This document shows positions 13,801 to 26,779 of a DNA stretch of 64,000 nt, in pieces. Every line of letters begins with the position of its first letter. Positions within the stretch are counted from its first letter, which is position 1. A model generated the notes under the pieces. It saw only the letters and a list, made by a program, of their open reading frames with translations. It did not search any database and was not told the origin of the DNA. Made by a program: the position numbers and the translations under genes. Source of the stretch: Chrysomallon squamiferum. Taxonomy: Eukaryota; Mollusca; Gastropoda; Neomphalida; Peltospiridae. The DNA lies in the NCBI GenBank assembly GCA_012295275.1, contig CM022665.1, forward strand, positions 12,983,476-13,047,475, written 5' to 3'.

Positions 13801-16758
13801 TAATAATGAATAAAAATGTTAATAAATCATGTTTATTATTTGATTAGTGTGGTTAATGATTAATAATAATAACAAACATTATTATAAATAAGTATAATCA
13901 ATTTAAAGTTCACCAAATAAATATTTTTTTAATAAAAAGGACAGTAGTAAAATAAATAAATTTTAAATTTATCAATTATAACATTAAAAACAACAATCTG
14001 TGTGTGTGTCTGTGTTTATATAATGTTCTTGTGAACTATAACAGTCAAAGTTATTGAAAATCAAAATATTATTTTCTGTTGTAACAACTGCTCACTCCAT
14101 AAATGGAAAATTAAACAGTGAAAATATTACTACAGTGGTACCTTGACTTACGAGTTTAATTCGTTCCATGTCCAAGCTTGTAATTCAATTTTTCAAATGA
14201 AATTAATTGAAATACCATCAATCCATTCCAGCCCCCAAAAACCCACCACAATTTTTGACAAACATTGTATAAAAAAAACAAAATAAAAGAGAATGTAAAG
14301 AAATAAATTAGTTTTGTAAAGTGTATTTATCTTGGAGATCAGACAACTTGGCCTAACTAAAAATGCTTAGGATCCATGGTCAGAAAAATAACAAAAACAT
14401 TTTGGTAAAATACTGCAGAAAACACTAGCACAACAGATGCTTCCATGGTGAGGTAATCACATGAAGTAAATAAGTGAGACATGGGATGCTGGGTGGATAT
14501 TGTGTTTTCCACTGTGCCAACTAGAGATGGTGTATCTGAAATTTGCTCATAACTCAGATCTTGGTTCACAATGCAAAGCAAAAAATTGACTCATAAACCT
14601 GTTAAGCACTTGTAAGTCAAGGTACCATTGTTTTTCTGTCTGTGAGAAGGTAAACATAAAAGATCCCATGCTGCTGATAAAGAATAAATGGATGAAAAAC
14701 TGGTTGTAGATTTTTCTCAAATATCTTCATTACACATAAACACAGTATTTTTTGGCATACTTATGTATATAATAAATGGTCATCAAATGCCAAACTTTGA
14801 CACTAACATTAAAATTACTTAAGAGCTACTGACAAACATAATTCATTCATTAATTCATTAAACTACTAATATAGATAACCTTCCATTTAACAGAGTAATA
14901 AGAGGGGACATGTTGTCCAGAAAATAAAAAATCCAGAGTTTCCAAAGGGTATTAGAAACAGCACAAATATTAAATATTAACAAAGTAGAGTAAATAATAA
15001 ACTTGATTTACTTTAAATTCATATGTGGAATAATTTACTGAACTAAATTTACTTTAAAATCTCAGATTTTACTTACTCTCATGGACAGCAGACTGATCTT
15101 TTTTGATATGATCTTATAATGATGCACAAAAAATTAAATTAATTTATATATCTTGAGAATGCTATGATAAAACAGAGCATGCACAGATGGCCAGTGTAAA
15201 CAGACTGGCATGTTCTTTGATACTTTGTTAACTCCTGGAATGGTCCAGATTTTGATAGATTTGAGAATATTTATATATTTCACAGATATTGTTAGGATTT
15301 TCCAAAATCTGGCAAATAGGTATGCAGTAAATACAGGGGTAGGTATATTTTGTTGTCATATAAACAGTTTAAACTTGCCTCAGAGATGATATATGTGTTG
15401 TCTTGCGTTTCAGTTCAGTCTTTGCTGTGAGGAACAAGGACGATATATTTTTCTTCAGTACTGCATTCTCCTCAACAAGTTTTTCATTGTTTTTTGATAG
15501 TTTGTCCAGTTTCTCATGCAGAAAACTTATGTAGTTTTGTGCCTCAGCAAATCGAAGCCTTATCTAAACCAAAAGAAAAAAAATAACAATAATAATAATA
15601 ACAAAATATAAATAAATATAAAAAATAAATAAATAAAATAAATTGAGAAAGATAAAAATAATAAATAAAATTATATTTATTTTAAAAACAATGATGGTCT
15701 ACTAGTTTGTAATATATTAATATAGTTTCCTTTATGAATAAAAAGCAATTCACAATAATCTCAAATGTTAAAAATATTTGTTAACACAGACAGAAGAAAA
15801 AAGGATCATTCTGTGTTTTATTTAGAAATTTACCAATGTAATAACACACACTCACAAGGAATAGTAATATCAGTGGAAGATATTGTTACAAAACAATACT
15901 CTGAAATTATTTTAATTAATGTGGAAGAAAAATGTATAAATAAAATGAAAAGTAATTTCTTAAACAATAATAAAATTATTATTATGAGCAGTGGGAAATT
16001 AGTTTATAAACAATTATAAATCTAGACTATCATATGTAAGTAATCTGATGAAAGCTAATGCCTTCACAACAATTAAAATACAAATTACAGAAGAAACATA
16101 GTTTAAAAAAACCTACTTCTTCATTGGAAAGGTCTCTCTTTTCCACATCATCACATACAAGATCTGTATACAAGTCAAGTGATGGCCAGATGTTTACAGA
16201 TAGATGATCAGCAGAAGAATCATTTTTACAGACACCGTCATTCAAAACGTCAGAATTCAAACCTGTACAATTGACCGTAAGTGTTGATTCATTTTGTAGA
16301 ATGCATTCTTTTGATGTCAGGCTATTACCTTTGCCATTCACATCTGTTTTCAAGGCTTTGTTGTTATTTAATTTTGCTTCAGAATTGGTATCACAACTAT
16401 CAAGTATATCACTATACAAATCAATGCTTTCCTCGTTTGTCTGACACAGCATAGCACTGGGATCATCATGTTTCTGACTTCTGCTTGATTCATTATTTAC
16501 ACCAGTCTCCTTAGTATGGACCAGTTCACATGGTTTCTCTTCAATTGTAGCATATTTTGAACCACCATCTTCGTTTTGTTTTATTTTAAACAAAACCTTT
16601 TCTGATTCATCATGGTCATTTTCAGAGAATATGATTACATCAGTAGGTGAATGTTGGTTTGAAGCTGCATTATAGCATGGTTCACCAGAATTCTCAGACG
16701 ATGACACAAACAATTCATTTAAAATTTGATGTTTTTCTGAGTTACTGTCCTGTGACAT
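7818..16758 (-). CDS. CASP8AP2: FLASH / CASP8AP2-like histone pre-mRNA processing protein
   Basis: Three coding exons, read downward: 16758-16117, 15563-15379 and 13785-7818; 2264 aa. An in-frame stop sits just upstream of the ATG. The FLASH assignment rests on exon 2, a coiled coil (about residues 215-275) with the block ENAVLKKNISSLFLTAKTEL, which matches the vertebrate FLASH block [20 protein letters not shown]. It also rests on a preceding LDLY motif (194-197), the type used by FLASH to recruit the cleavage/polyadenylation complex in histone pre-mRNA processing. A second, IDLY, lies at 112-115. The rest is one 5.97-kb exon: Lys/Ser/Asp-rich, presumably disordered, with RSRTPP-like and RRRRNS stretches near the C terminus and an EEGEI motif at 1912-1916. 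FLASH acts in nuclear histone locus bodies with Lsm11/U7 snRNP. I see no C-terminal Myb/SANT-like domain as in vertebrate FLASH. The intron 2 donor is probably GC. Confidence 0.82.
13786..15378 (-). other. Intron 2 of the FLASH-like gene, probable GC-AG type
   Basis: The donor reads CTGAG|GCAAGT and the acceptor CTTTTTCAG|AAAG. GC followed by AAGT is the classic GC-AG donor consensus. It leaves two bases that complete an Arg codon with the first base of exon 3 and keep the 5.97-kb frame open. A GT donor (GTTTAA) 4 nt farther on works only with an AAAG acceptor 4 nt downstream. Both options give the same length and differ at one residue. The intron hosts a mariner-like MITE. Confidence 0.65.
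14133..14630. mobile_element. MITE with Tc1/mariner-like terminal inverted repeats
   Basis: The left end is CAGTGGTACCTTGACTTACG. The reverse complement of the right end is CAATGGTACCTTGACTTACA, giving about 20 matches in 22. The ~498-bp interior has no transposase, so the element is non-autonomous. The left side follows a TA dinucleotide; the right TA is not preserved. The terminus type recurs in many animal genomes. Confidence 0.75.
15579..16029. other. Intron 1 of the FLASH-like gene (part)
   Basis: The phase-0 intron spans 15564-16116. It is AT-rich with AAT/AAAT repeats. The reading frame at 15765-16019 is fully intronic and has no recognised motif. Confidence 0.6.
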
Positions 16759-17149
16759 GTTAATGAACTATCTGCTCTTAAAAACATCTGGCTAATTAAA
16801 GAATAATTCCATTTTATTTGGTTTTTGGTAAAACCATTTGACATGAAAAAATATATATATTCTCCTTTATGAATATTAGTATGGCACTGTTAACCTGAAA
16901 TGAAAGATAAAGTTAAAAATAGTAAAATATTATAGAAACCTTAACTATTTATATATATATGAAAAGCATGGGAAATGCACAACCAGAAATGATAACACAT
17001 CTAGTGAATGGTGCATATATATCACCATTAAAGATATCAATGAATAAGTACCATACTACCTTATAGACTATGCATCACAAAGAGTAACTTGAAAAAATAA
17101 TTGTATAAATACTCCACCAAGACACAAAATATTGTTGCATAGCGTTAAA
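16759..17149. other. Upstream region of the FLASH-like gene
   Basis: Presumably holds 5' UTR or upstream intron of the minus-strand gene. No defined promoter element is visible. The head-to-head STRAP gene begins 2.9 kb away. Confidence 0.4.
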
Positions 17150-17931
17150 AAATGTGGATATCATGCTGATTGGAGCTGTAAAAGATAGTCTCACTGTTAA
17201 ACATGTAATGGCAAAGTTGACAGCTGAGGAATTTAGCATGGTTCAAATGGACATTTCAAGCAGATTCATTGCACATGGTTTGGATGCCACCATTCAACAA
17301 TTACTATACTTTATAGGAGATAACATCAGACAGTGTCTGAATGTTGTCATATTGTTTGCCTCTATATTTATGATGTAATCATCAAATTAATGCTACCAGC
17401 TACCACAAATGCATTAAATATTCAAGGATGACAAGGGTGGTTATCAGCATAGATACTGTGCACTGTTGGGCTATGTGTTCAACAACATGTTGGATCTATG
17501 TTTCATCTATTACATAATATAATACATGCTGGATCTATTGTGACTATTTGACATCAAAATCAGTGCTGATGTTTGGCAGGAAGGTATTGTTATTGGCACT
17601 GTCCTATTCTCTGAAGTTTCCATTTAAGGGATGCTGATGATTAGATTTGGATATAGCAGATATAGAGATCAACAGACAGATCAATGGGGTAGTAAAGTGT
17701 CAGCATGTATAACAACACACTATCTAATGAACAGTAATGTCCTAATACTTGAATGGCCAGTGCTTTCCTCTGATTTATTGTCAATAGAGCATCTTTATGA
17801 TTACTTTGGTCAAAGCATCTCTACAAATGAAAAACCTTAGAGAACTAGAAAATGCTCTACATCATTTTACAGACATGAGATGACATTGCATGGCTTGTGC
17901 TGCTGCAGATGGTGGTCATACACTCTACTAA
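17150..17931 (+). pseudogene. Tc1-type transposase relic
   Basis: A decayed Tc1/mariner-superfamily transposase with stops and frameshifts. Near 17751-17818 a frame reads WPVLSSDLLSIEHLYDYF, the familiar WPaxSPDLNPIEHLWD block around the DDE catalytic region. At the 3' end (17878-17931) a frame reads CMACAAADGGHTLY then stop, matching the usual Tc1 C terminus (CxACIxARGGHTRY). One upstream codon there is TGA where Arg is expected, as from C-to-T decay. The N-terminal HTH region is only weakly suggested by the frame starting at 17154. Inverted terminal repeats were not located. Confidence 0.75.
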
Positions 17932-18332
17932 CTTTTCCTTGTGACACCATGTGTCTTTCATATGTAGAAGAATTAAAACAAATCAATGACTGTGCATTCT
18001 TTTTTCATTTGAGGTCATTATCAGTCATCCATCTATTGCTGTTCATTACAAAAATATTTACTGCTCAGGTATTCTTTTTGAAATCTGACCATATCTTGGT
18101 GGTGCATTTCCAGTGCTGTTCAGTATATACATCCAAATAAAACAAATAACATTCTTCTTAACAATAATGTTCATAACAATATTTTTTCAACATTTATATT
18201 ATGTAACTGATGAAACACAGAATAAAATGATTTCAAAATATTCAAAATACATTTTTTTTTAACTTTAGTTTTTGAGGGTAGCTTAATTATAAAGCAATTA
18301 TTTATTTCACAGCTTTCAAATTGAGCAACTCT

Positions 18333-18381
<49 letters not shown>

Positions 18382-19640
18382 ATAATAATAAAACAAATAA
18401 ATTTAAAAAATGTCTTTTGTGAGGGTAAAAATCATTTGGACATGCTTTTTTGATTTCAAAAAGAAAAATATTAGAAATTATATATATATTATTCTACAGA
18501 TGAAGTTGCTAAAATATGTATGTATTTTAAATTTCTCTGACCTGGTGCAATAAAAAATTATTTAAAAAAAAGAAAAAAAAAGACTAACACGTAACAGTGA
18601 CATTATTCTGGAACTGTTAACATTGTTATTATACTCTCTCTCTGCTATGTATATTAATATCAATGATCAATCATATCCTGCGGCCTGAGTAGGGTTTGTT
18701 TGTTGTTTTGGGGGTTTTATGTTTTTATCTGACCTTAAAATATTAAATAATATAATATAAGCATATTTATTATTTTTATGTACAGGTGATATATTATTAT
18801 GAAGTCACAGTTCTGATGATCAAGTCAATGATTTGCGTATCGTGATTACAACATTTAATATTGTATTTCTTCTGACACTTGACAGCTGTATCTGATAATC
18901 AAAAGTAAAAGTTTAAATTTGTTCATAACGTCCAAAATCTTTTTCGTATTATTTTACTTTTTATAATTTTAGAACATACGATCATTGAAAATAACCAATC
19001 TGTTTTGAATCACAGACAAATATATATAACTTACAAAATGACATATTGTGAAGAATAACTAAGTTTACTAAAGTAAAAAACATTCATAAATACGTAAAAC
19101 GAAACCGTTTCATTTTCCCCGCTTGCTGTGTTATGCACCTAAAATTCGTAGATTGATGCGCTGTCTATAATAATTATATTTCAGAATCGTACCAGTCGTT
19201 AATTTTAATATTTTTGCTAAAAACGTTAGACGTATTCGAACGATCATGGAATTTTGTCACAATCGCCTACATCGCCACACAACAACAAATATAATAAAGA
19301 TTACATTAAATTAAAATACCAATAATTTAATCCTTAGATGTTTGATACGGCTGCCTTACTAATATACTTCTTGAATCGTCTCTTGCAACATAAACAGGAC
19401 AACATACTTTTACATAGCTCAAAAGATTCCAAATAATCTGTCAGAAAAAATAAAATAAATTTTTACAAAATCTTCTAAATTAAAATTAAATATCTGTATT
19501 CTTCTTATTATTATTCTTCTTATTCTTCTTTTTATTATTTTAAATGTAAATACCCCATATTTACAAATATATCACTGTTTTTTCTACTAGAGAACATAGA
19601 AATCGAATGGGCCTCTTACTAGATTTAATTACAGTCCATC
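17932..19640. other. Intergenic DNA between the FLASH-like gene and STRAP
   Basis: No gene recognised. Contains a 46-nt poly(A) tract (18334-18379) followed by AAT repeats. Probably contains upstream exons or promoter of the divergently transcribed FLASH-like gene. Confidence 0.5.
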
Positions 19641-19649
19641 GGCGTAATT

Positions 19650-19658
19650 GCGGAAGTG
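19650..19658 (+). promoter_or_regulatory. ETS-like site upstream of STRAP
   Basis: GCGGAAGTG lies 15 nt before the STRAP start codon. CGGAAGT is the ETS-family core, common in TATA-less housekeeping promoters. Match is seen; function is inferred. Confidence 0.4.
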
Positions 19659-19672
19659 CTTCTAAAGACAAC

Positions 19673-19961
19673 ATGGCCGGCATACGACAGACTCCGTTGA
19701 CGTGCAGTGGTCACACGCGGCCTGTTGTACATCTTGCTTTCAGCGACATAACGACATACGGATATTTTCTTATAAGTGCTTGCAAAGGTTTGCGTCGATT
19801 TTCATTTTGTTTATTAAATAAAAATTTATTTTAAAATACTGGGCCATTTTATTTTATTTTATTTTATTTTATTTTATTTTATTTTTTAAACCTGTCTTTA
19901 AACAAATCAAAAAAAATACTCAGTAGCTTATTATATTTTTTTCCGAACAGATTTTTTTTTT

Positions 19962-20050
<89 letters not shown>

Positions 20051-23000
20051 ATAAAACTTTTAACAAATAACTTTGCTGGCAGAGTCGACCATTCAAATAA
20101 TTTGAATTATCATTATAAGACATAAACTTGATAATGACTGTCCAAGCTGCAGTGAATAGCTTCTGCTAAAAACTGTGTGTGTGGGTGTTAATGTAAATTA
20201 TTTGAACAGATGGTGATACTGTTACATGTTACATGATTAAAATAGAGTTATCTCAGAATATGATGTGCAAACCTTTAATACTTTATAACTATTAACTATT
20301 AAGTATTTTCATAATTTTTATAGCTCAGCAGTTTGATATTTAAAAAAAAAGGTTGTTTTAAGCTTGTTGGAATGCATCAGATGATCAGTATTATTTCTGA
20401 CAAATAAATAGGTATGATGAACAAGTACACATTTCATGAAAGAAATAAAATTATGATCAGTATTTCATTTTTACATTTGAAATTTGTTATTTTTTTTTTA
20501 TTGGTGAGGAATTTGAAGGAAATCAGGATATTCTCTGTATGTATGCATATGTCACTGTATATTATTTAGTGATACTTTTTCAACAGACTTGACGATGTTT
20601 TTAATGATTATAGATGGCAAACCAATGCTAAGACAAGGTGACACAGGTGACTGGATTGGCACATTTGTAGGTCATAAAGGAGCTGTATGGGGAGCCACTC
20701 TGAATAAAGATGCAACACTGGCTGCCACTGGTGCTGCTGACTTTACAGCGTTAGTAATTTTGATATAGTGTATTAAAAGGACATTGTAACTATTATGCAT
20801 TGTTCATATTTAAATATTAAGTTAATATTTATACTGGAAATGATTTATAGGTAATCAAATAGTACAGTTACCAATTCTAAATAACTTTTTTTTACAACAT
20901 TATTCTTAATAAATTCACAACAATGTTTCTAATACAATTTGATTATCTTAGCTAGCAAAGCAGTCATCCGTTCAAATAATCTGTGGTATGTGGTTGCGAA
21001 GTATACTAGAATTATTACAGCTCAGACAGTTTATTAAATATGGTTAGCACTATTTTACATAAGATGATGTCAGGTAATTTCATGTATGTTCAGATTTAAA
21101 TATAAATATACATAATTATTATTTTTTTAAATGTGTTACCATTTAGAGGTGGATATATGAAACTTAATGATGTCTATGAAATAATGAATATTATTCTTCA
21201 GTGATGTCTATGAAATAATGACTATTCATTTTCTGTGCTAATGGGAAAAAAAATTATATACAATTTATGCTATACAAGTTTCTACCAAGTATGTTATTTA
21301 GTTAGTTCTAGCAGTTAATTTTAATTTTATTCTGTTTTCACAAAACATGGTACAGTCTTTATTTGTTTCTTCTAATTCTCAAAATATTGTTTTTCAATTT
21401 GTACAACAGTGGATGAAGTATCTATTATTTTTCTTTCTTTAAAAAAAAATTTTTTGTTTAATATGAGTAAATAAATGTACTTTTCAGGAAGCTGTGGAAT
21501 GCTGAAACAGGTGAAGAACTTCACACATTTGCACACAAGCACATTGTCAAATGTGTAGATTTTTCCTCAGACAGCAGTGTTCTGCTAACAGGCTGCCATG
21601 ACAAGAATCTAAGAATTTTTGATGTGTCGAAACCTGATGAAGGTGTGCATTTTACTGTGATACATCACACACAGCATTAAAATATTCACAATTATTAGTT
21701 TTTATGTACAAGAGGCTAGCTGCTGATAATGAATGTTCATTTTATTTTGTACGGCTGCTAATACCTGAGACAAAAATGCATCATATTTACAGATGTTCAC
21801 AGAGCCTGATAGATGTCATTCAGCTGATTATTTTCATCAATATCATTATTTTTATTTTATTTTTAATTTTTTTTCAACTTTAAAAATGTGATATGTCACT
21901 GGCATCTTTGATATTTCAAAAGGCTATTATTTTATTGTCAAAAATATTAAAACCTCTGCCTATGTAACTTAGATACACTATAGTTTGTAACTATAATCTT
22001 AAAATTTAGAATTCATTAATTTTTTTTTTTTTTTTTTTTTTGTCAGAGCCAGAAGTGTTCAGTGGACATGCTTCAAATATCAGAGCAGCTTTATTCATGA
22101 AAAATGACAAATCATTCATTAGCATTTCTGATGACAAGAGTATAAGGTATGTCCCAACACTGGTTGTTTGTGAATGTGCCTAACCAAAAGAGATGTAATG
22201 GTGAGGATAAAGCTAACAATTAGTTGATAAATTAATCATGTAACTTATGTGGATAGTTGAAAACATATAAAATAGAAAAATAGAAAATAAAAAGTATCAT
22301 TAAAGTTAAAATGAAAAAAATATATATATATAGATATATGTATAATAATAATATTATTGATATATAGATCTAGATAAGTTTTTTTTAAATTTAATTATTT
22401 TATTTGAACAGAATTTGGGATGTTGCCAGCAAGTCGGAGGTCAAGAAAATCGATATTCCTGTTCTGCCAACGAGTTTAGAATTGGCACGAGATGGAACAG
22501 TGTTTGTTGTTACTTATGGAAACACAACATCTTTTTGGGATGCTCAAACGTAAACATGAATACTTAATTACTCATGCTGTCATGCATAAAGTATTTATCC
22601 CTTCTATTTATTGCCTTCATAACGTTATGTGATTTATTGCCAGAAATAGGAATTTAAAGAATACAGAAAAATAATATTCCTCTATTTGAACTATGATTCA
22701 TTTTTAATAGATGTACCAGATAGCAAATATTAAGTCATCTTTGGGAAGTACATATATTTAAAATACAGTTTTGTTAGGGGTAAGTATAATTTGAATTGTA
22801 ATTGATAGAAATATGTGACAATCTTTTCTGAATGCAGCTTTATTTAGAAAAATCTTTTCTGATATCAAATTACTTCAAAATGGCTGGAAGAATGAGCTAT
22901 ATTAATAGTGGTTTTTCATTAAAATTTACATTAAAAGTGGACCAAGTACAAAAACAAATTCCATGTTTAACCTGTACTTTGGGAAAAGTCATTTATCCTG

Positions 23001-23779
23001 TGATTAAATAATAAAAAATATTAAAAAAACACTGAATTTAAAAAACATTTTTGAAATTTCAATTTATTTTTAATTTTTAATTTTGTATTTCCAGATTTGA
23101 AAAAATAAAAGAATTTGAAGCCTTGCTACCTATCTATTCATCCTCCTTGCATCCCACTGAATCAGTTTTTGTATCTGGTGGAGAAGATTTTAAAATGTAT
23201 AAATTTGATTATGAAACAGGAGCGGAAATAGGTAATCTATGATATGAAATGTAGTTCTCACTGAATAAATAGTTTTGGAAGTGCAACAGTCTTTTTCAAC
23301 TTTACCTATATTTTTGGTTTATATTCAAAACTAGACCTACACATTTTAGTAAATACAGATTCTAGATAATTAATAAAAGTTTATTGTAATTTTCTATTTA
23401 AAATCTTTAATGTCTGTATGATAATTATTAGAACATATTTTGTTTCATTTTGTTTCATTTCATTTTTCATTAAATGGTGAATATCGTCAAGATTATAGTA
23501 ATTATCAATACACATATTTCAAATCTTTTATCTCTTATAATTATTGTTCTTAACATTTTTTTACTTTAAGAATCTTTCAAAGGCCATTTTGGACCTGTAC
23601 ACTGTGTGAGGTTCTCACCAGATGGAGAGCTGTATGCAAGTGGTAGTGAGGATGGTACATTACGTCTATGGCAGACTCAAGTTGGAAAGACATACGGATT
23701 ATGGAAGTGCATTACTCCAGAAGAAAACTGTCTATCTAGCTCAGACCCTAACATTTCCACAGTGAAAGTAGAAACTTAA
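19673..23779 (+). CDS. STRAP: STRAP, WD40-repeat Ser/Thr kinase receptor-associated protein
   Basis: Seven exons: 19673-19787, 20614-20749, 21488-21642, 22047-22146, 22412-22549, 23095-23231 and 23571-23779. All are GT-AG and the frame is continuous, giving 329 aa (human STRAP is 350). The protein opens [20 protein letters not shown], as STRAP does ([13 protein letters not shown]), and is built almost wholly of WD40 repeats. Examples are [47 protein letters not shown] and [20 protein letters not shown] is a cytoplasmic and nuclear propeller scaffold: it binds TGF-beta receptors and Smad7 and associates with SMN/Gemin complexes and mRNA. The C terminus is shorter than in vertebrates. An ETS-like site precedes the gene. 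The long 3' region runs toward the convergent NDUFB8 gene. I am confident of identity and exon structure. Confidence 0.95.
19845..19887. repeat. (ATTTT)n microsatellite in STRAP intron 1
   Basis: About eight tandem ATTTT units. Confidence 0.9.
19963..20050. repeat. (AAT)n(ATT)n palindromic microsatellite
   Basis: About 33 nt of TAA/AAT repeat switch at about 19996 into about 54 nt of ATT repeat. The tract can therefore fold into a long hairpin. It lies in STRAP intron 1. Confidence 0.9.
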
Positions 23780-26779
23780 TGTAAAATTAATTTTTTTTAA
23801 ATTAAAACTGATAATTTCATTTTGAGTATCAAAATGTTTATTTTTTAAGTTAACTGAGATTGATATTTTGAAGAGATTTATTTTTTTATTTTAAAATTTA
23901 TCCTTATTTTTTTCAAATTTATAGACTTAATTATATATTATCGTATGAAACTCTCCATAAAATTAGGTTGCAGCTGGAAAAGAAGAAAATCTTAAATTGC
24001 ATTAGTTTACATACAGCAAAAGATAAATATGTAAGTGTTTTGTTGATGATACTAGGACAGTTTATTTGAATGTTTTTTATTTTTTACTTCTTTATTTTTA
24101 AATTTAATTTATTGACTTTCTTGATTTTAATTTATATTATGAATGTTTAATGAGAAAAGGTGCATTTTATAGTTTGGTGATAGTTTTGTTTAAAAGTTTA
24201 ATCAAGTACTTAATAGCACATGCATGTCCTTTCTGTTTTACTTACAACAGTTATTCATTTCTTAGTAGAGATACGCCTTGGAGTCTTTATTACATTTTGT
24301 ACAGCATTAATGTGATAATGTCAGATTAGAGTATTGACAAAATTTAATGATACAAATCTTTCAGCATTAGCCTTTTTAACTTATTTGAACAACAATTATA
24401 TTTTTTTATAGAAATCAAATTAACAGATGTGTTCTTTAGTAAACTTTTGTTCACAGGATGAAATAAATTGTCAGTTGATAAAATGCATGTTTTAAGTTTT
24501 TATTAATCATCAAATGAAAAGTAACTTTTTTTTTTTTTTTAATCTAATGTAGATATATGTCTTATTTTTATATTCATGCAATAAATAGGTTTAATTTTTT
24601 CCTTTACTTAGAGTACATGCAGTCTCATCATTCCCTATAATATAAGTAGAAAGAAAATTAATATGTCTGTTAAAACCTTATGCATACATTTTAAAGAAGA
24701 TCTGAGAATATTTTCAGGGTTAGAATATGGCTGTTCATTGGTGAGATACAAGAATAAAGTATATAAGTTAGTCATTCAGTAACTTTGTTCAACATAATAT
24801 ATGCAACGAGTGCAATATGACAGGCTTTTTGTCATGGTTAACAATTTAGCAGAATGTTTCTGCCTTAATCATTATCTGAAGTAGATCTTGTACTTCCAAC
24901 ATTTGGAAGTAAGATCAGTTGAAAAAATAAAACACATGGAATCTAAAGCCTGTGATTAAAAAAAAAAAAAAAAGATGGAAAAGCTTCAGATGTGTATGTA
25001 TATAATTAAATATTCATTATTAACTGTTTAAAATAAGCATAATTCATTTTATTTCAAGAACTATAAATGTTATCAGTAAAAATGATTGATTGCCAATTTT
25101 AAGACCATGACATTTGGTTGGAGCAGTTTGCAAGAAAATGATTTTGATGATTTGTGGTTCATTTGGTTCAAACCATAATTTATTTCATGTGATTACTGCA
25201 GTATCGGATGACAATATTGCAAACATATCACAAAGAATTTTTACTGAAATTCTTTTTATTTATTTATTTATTTCTCCTAGTTTTCTTATTATAGGTTATT
25301 CAGCATTAAATCCACATCATGATATAGCAATAGGTTTTTTGTTGGGTTTTTTTGCTTCTGACTTCAACATATATAATACTAATCTGTAAATTATTATTTC
25401 TTCCATTAAAATGTTTTTTCTATTTTGATGTTTTGAAGACTAGAAATTTTTATGGTGTTCTTTGAATTACATAAAGGTGATGGGTATCATTTCCTGTTAT
25501 AACACTGTCATATAAAGGTGATTGTGTTTTTCCTGGGTTTTTTTAAATAATTATTTTCATGTCATTGCTTTTCATTAGCCACTATTGAAATTAATTTGTT
25601 GATGTTCAGTGGCCAGTGATGGAAAATCTATCAATATTTTTTATAAAATATTTATTAAAAATATTACAAGTGGGCTGCTTTGTTTTGTAGTCATGTTTAT
25701 TTCTGAGCATGTTTAAAACCTAATTATTTATTTTAAAAATCAAAACACAAGTTTTCATTTTTGAATTGTGGTCACATATGGATGAAAAATTACATTTGAA
25801 TGTCTTCAGCATAATTTTTGTATGATTTTTAAAAGATTTTTTATTTTTTTAATTATTGATTTATTATTTATTTTTGTTGTTGTTGTAAAAGTGTACATTA
25901 TAACATACAGTTAATTTTTTATCCCTTAATCCTAACAGTAGCATTCATTTTCTTTCAAGACAATTGTTTTTTTTTTGTAATCTAGAAAATACCAGCTTGC
26001 ATGCTTTACCAGTTTGTTTTAGGATTTTTAGGGATGTTAAGAAATTATTTTTGTATTATCACAGCATTTAGAATATAAAATGTGTGTAGCCCGTTTTATT
26101 ACATACTACACAATACCTGTACTTCAATATATTATAATGAAAACTAAATGCAACTTACACAATTCTAAACTCAACATTTAACCATTTACCTTGGGGTTTT
26201 TTGTATCAAAGCAGCTTATACTTAGTTTAATATCAATAATTATAAAAGTTCTTACAGATTTTGTTCTCAAGTCTTAAATATGAATTTTTCACTGTAGAAT
26301 TATGATTTTGTATGTACATTATGACACAGTGACCAACATTGCTTTCAGTCACCTAATTACTTAAGGAAGAAAAAAAGTAGTATGATAGACCAATTATATT
26401 ACAATGTATCTCCAACTTTTAGAGCAAGACTTAAATATGCAAACATTTGGACTATATAATTTTAAAAGCCACTTTAACTTATTAAAGCAATTGTTGAAAG
26501 ATTTGAATGTGATACATGGAGTCAGTTTATGGGATTTGGGTTTTTTTTTTTTTTTAAATGAAAAGGGCTATACAACATGAAACAAAAGATAAGGGGAGGT
26601 ATGAAATAAAATGATCTTCAGTTCTGGGTGTATTTTGGCTTTGTTCTTGTAAAAACAAGGTTTTTCTTCTTTTTTTTCATTCTTTTGTGTCATGCAGGAT
26701 TATGTCTGCAAACTTTCTTTGGTGCTTTTGTAGCAGTATGCAAAATCTCTCTCAAATTGTAAAGATCATGTGAAATAAA
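23780..26779 (+). other. STRAP 3' UTR / downstream region
   Basis: No other gene is visible in 3 kb. AATAAA hexamers occur at 24462-24467, 24580-24585 and 26774-26779. The last one directly faces the NDUFB8 3' end, so the UTR could be short or about 3 kb. A poly(A) run lies near 24958-24973. Confidence 0.5.
26774..26779 (+). terminator. Distal candidate poly(A) signal of STRAP
   Basis: AATAAA in a tgaaataaagaatg context, 3 kb after the stop codon. Two nearer hexamers are also possible. Confidence 0.4.

Noticed and set aside
25114-25389. 91-aa frame downstream of STRAP
   Set aside because: Lies in the 3' region, hydrophobic and AT-driven, with no family resemblance.
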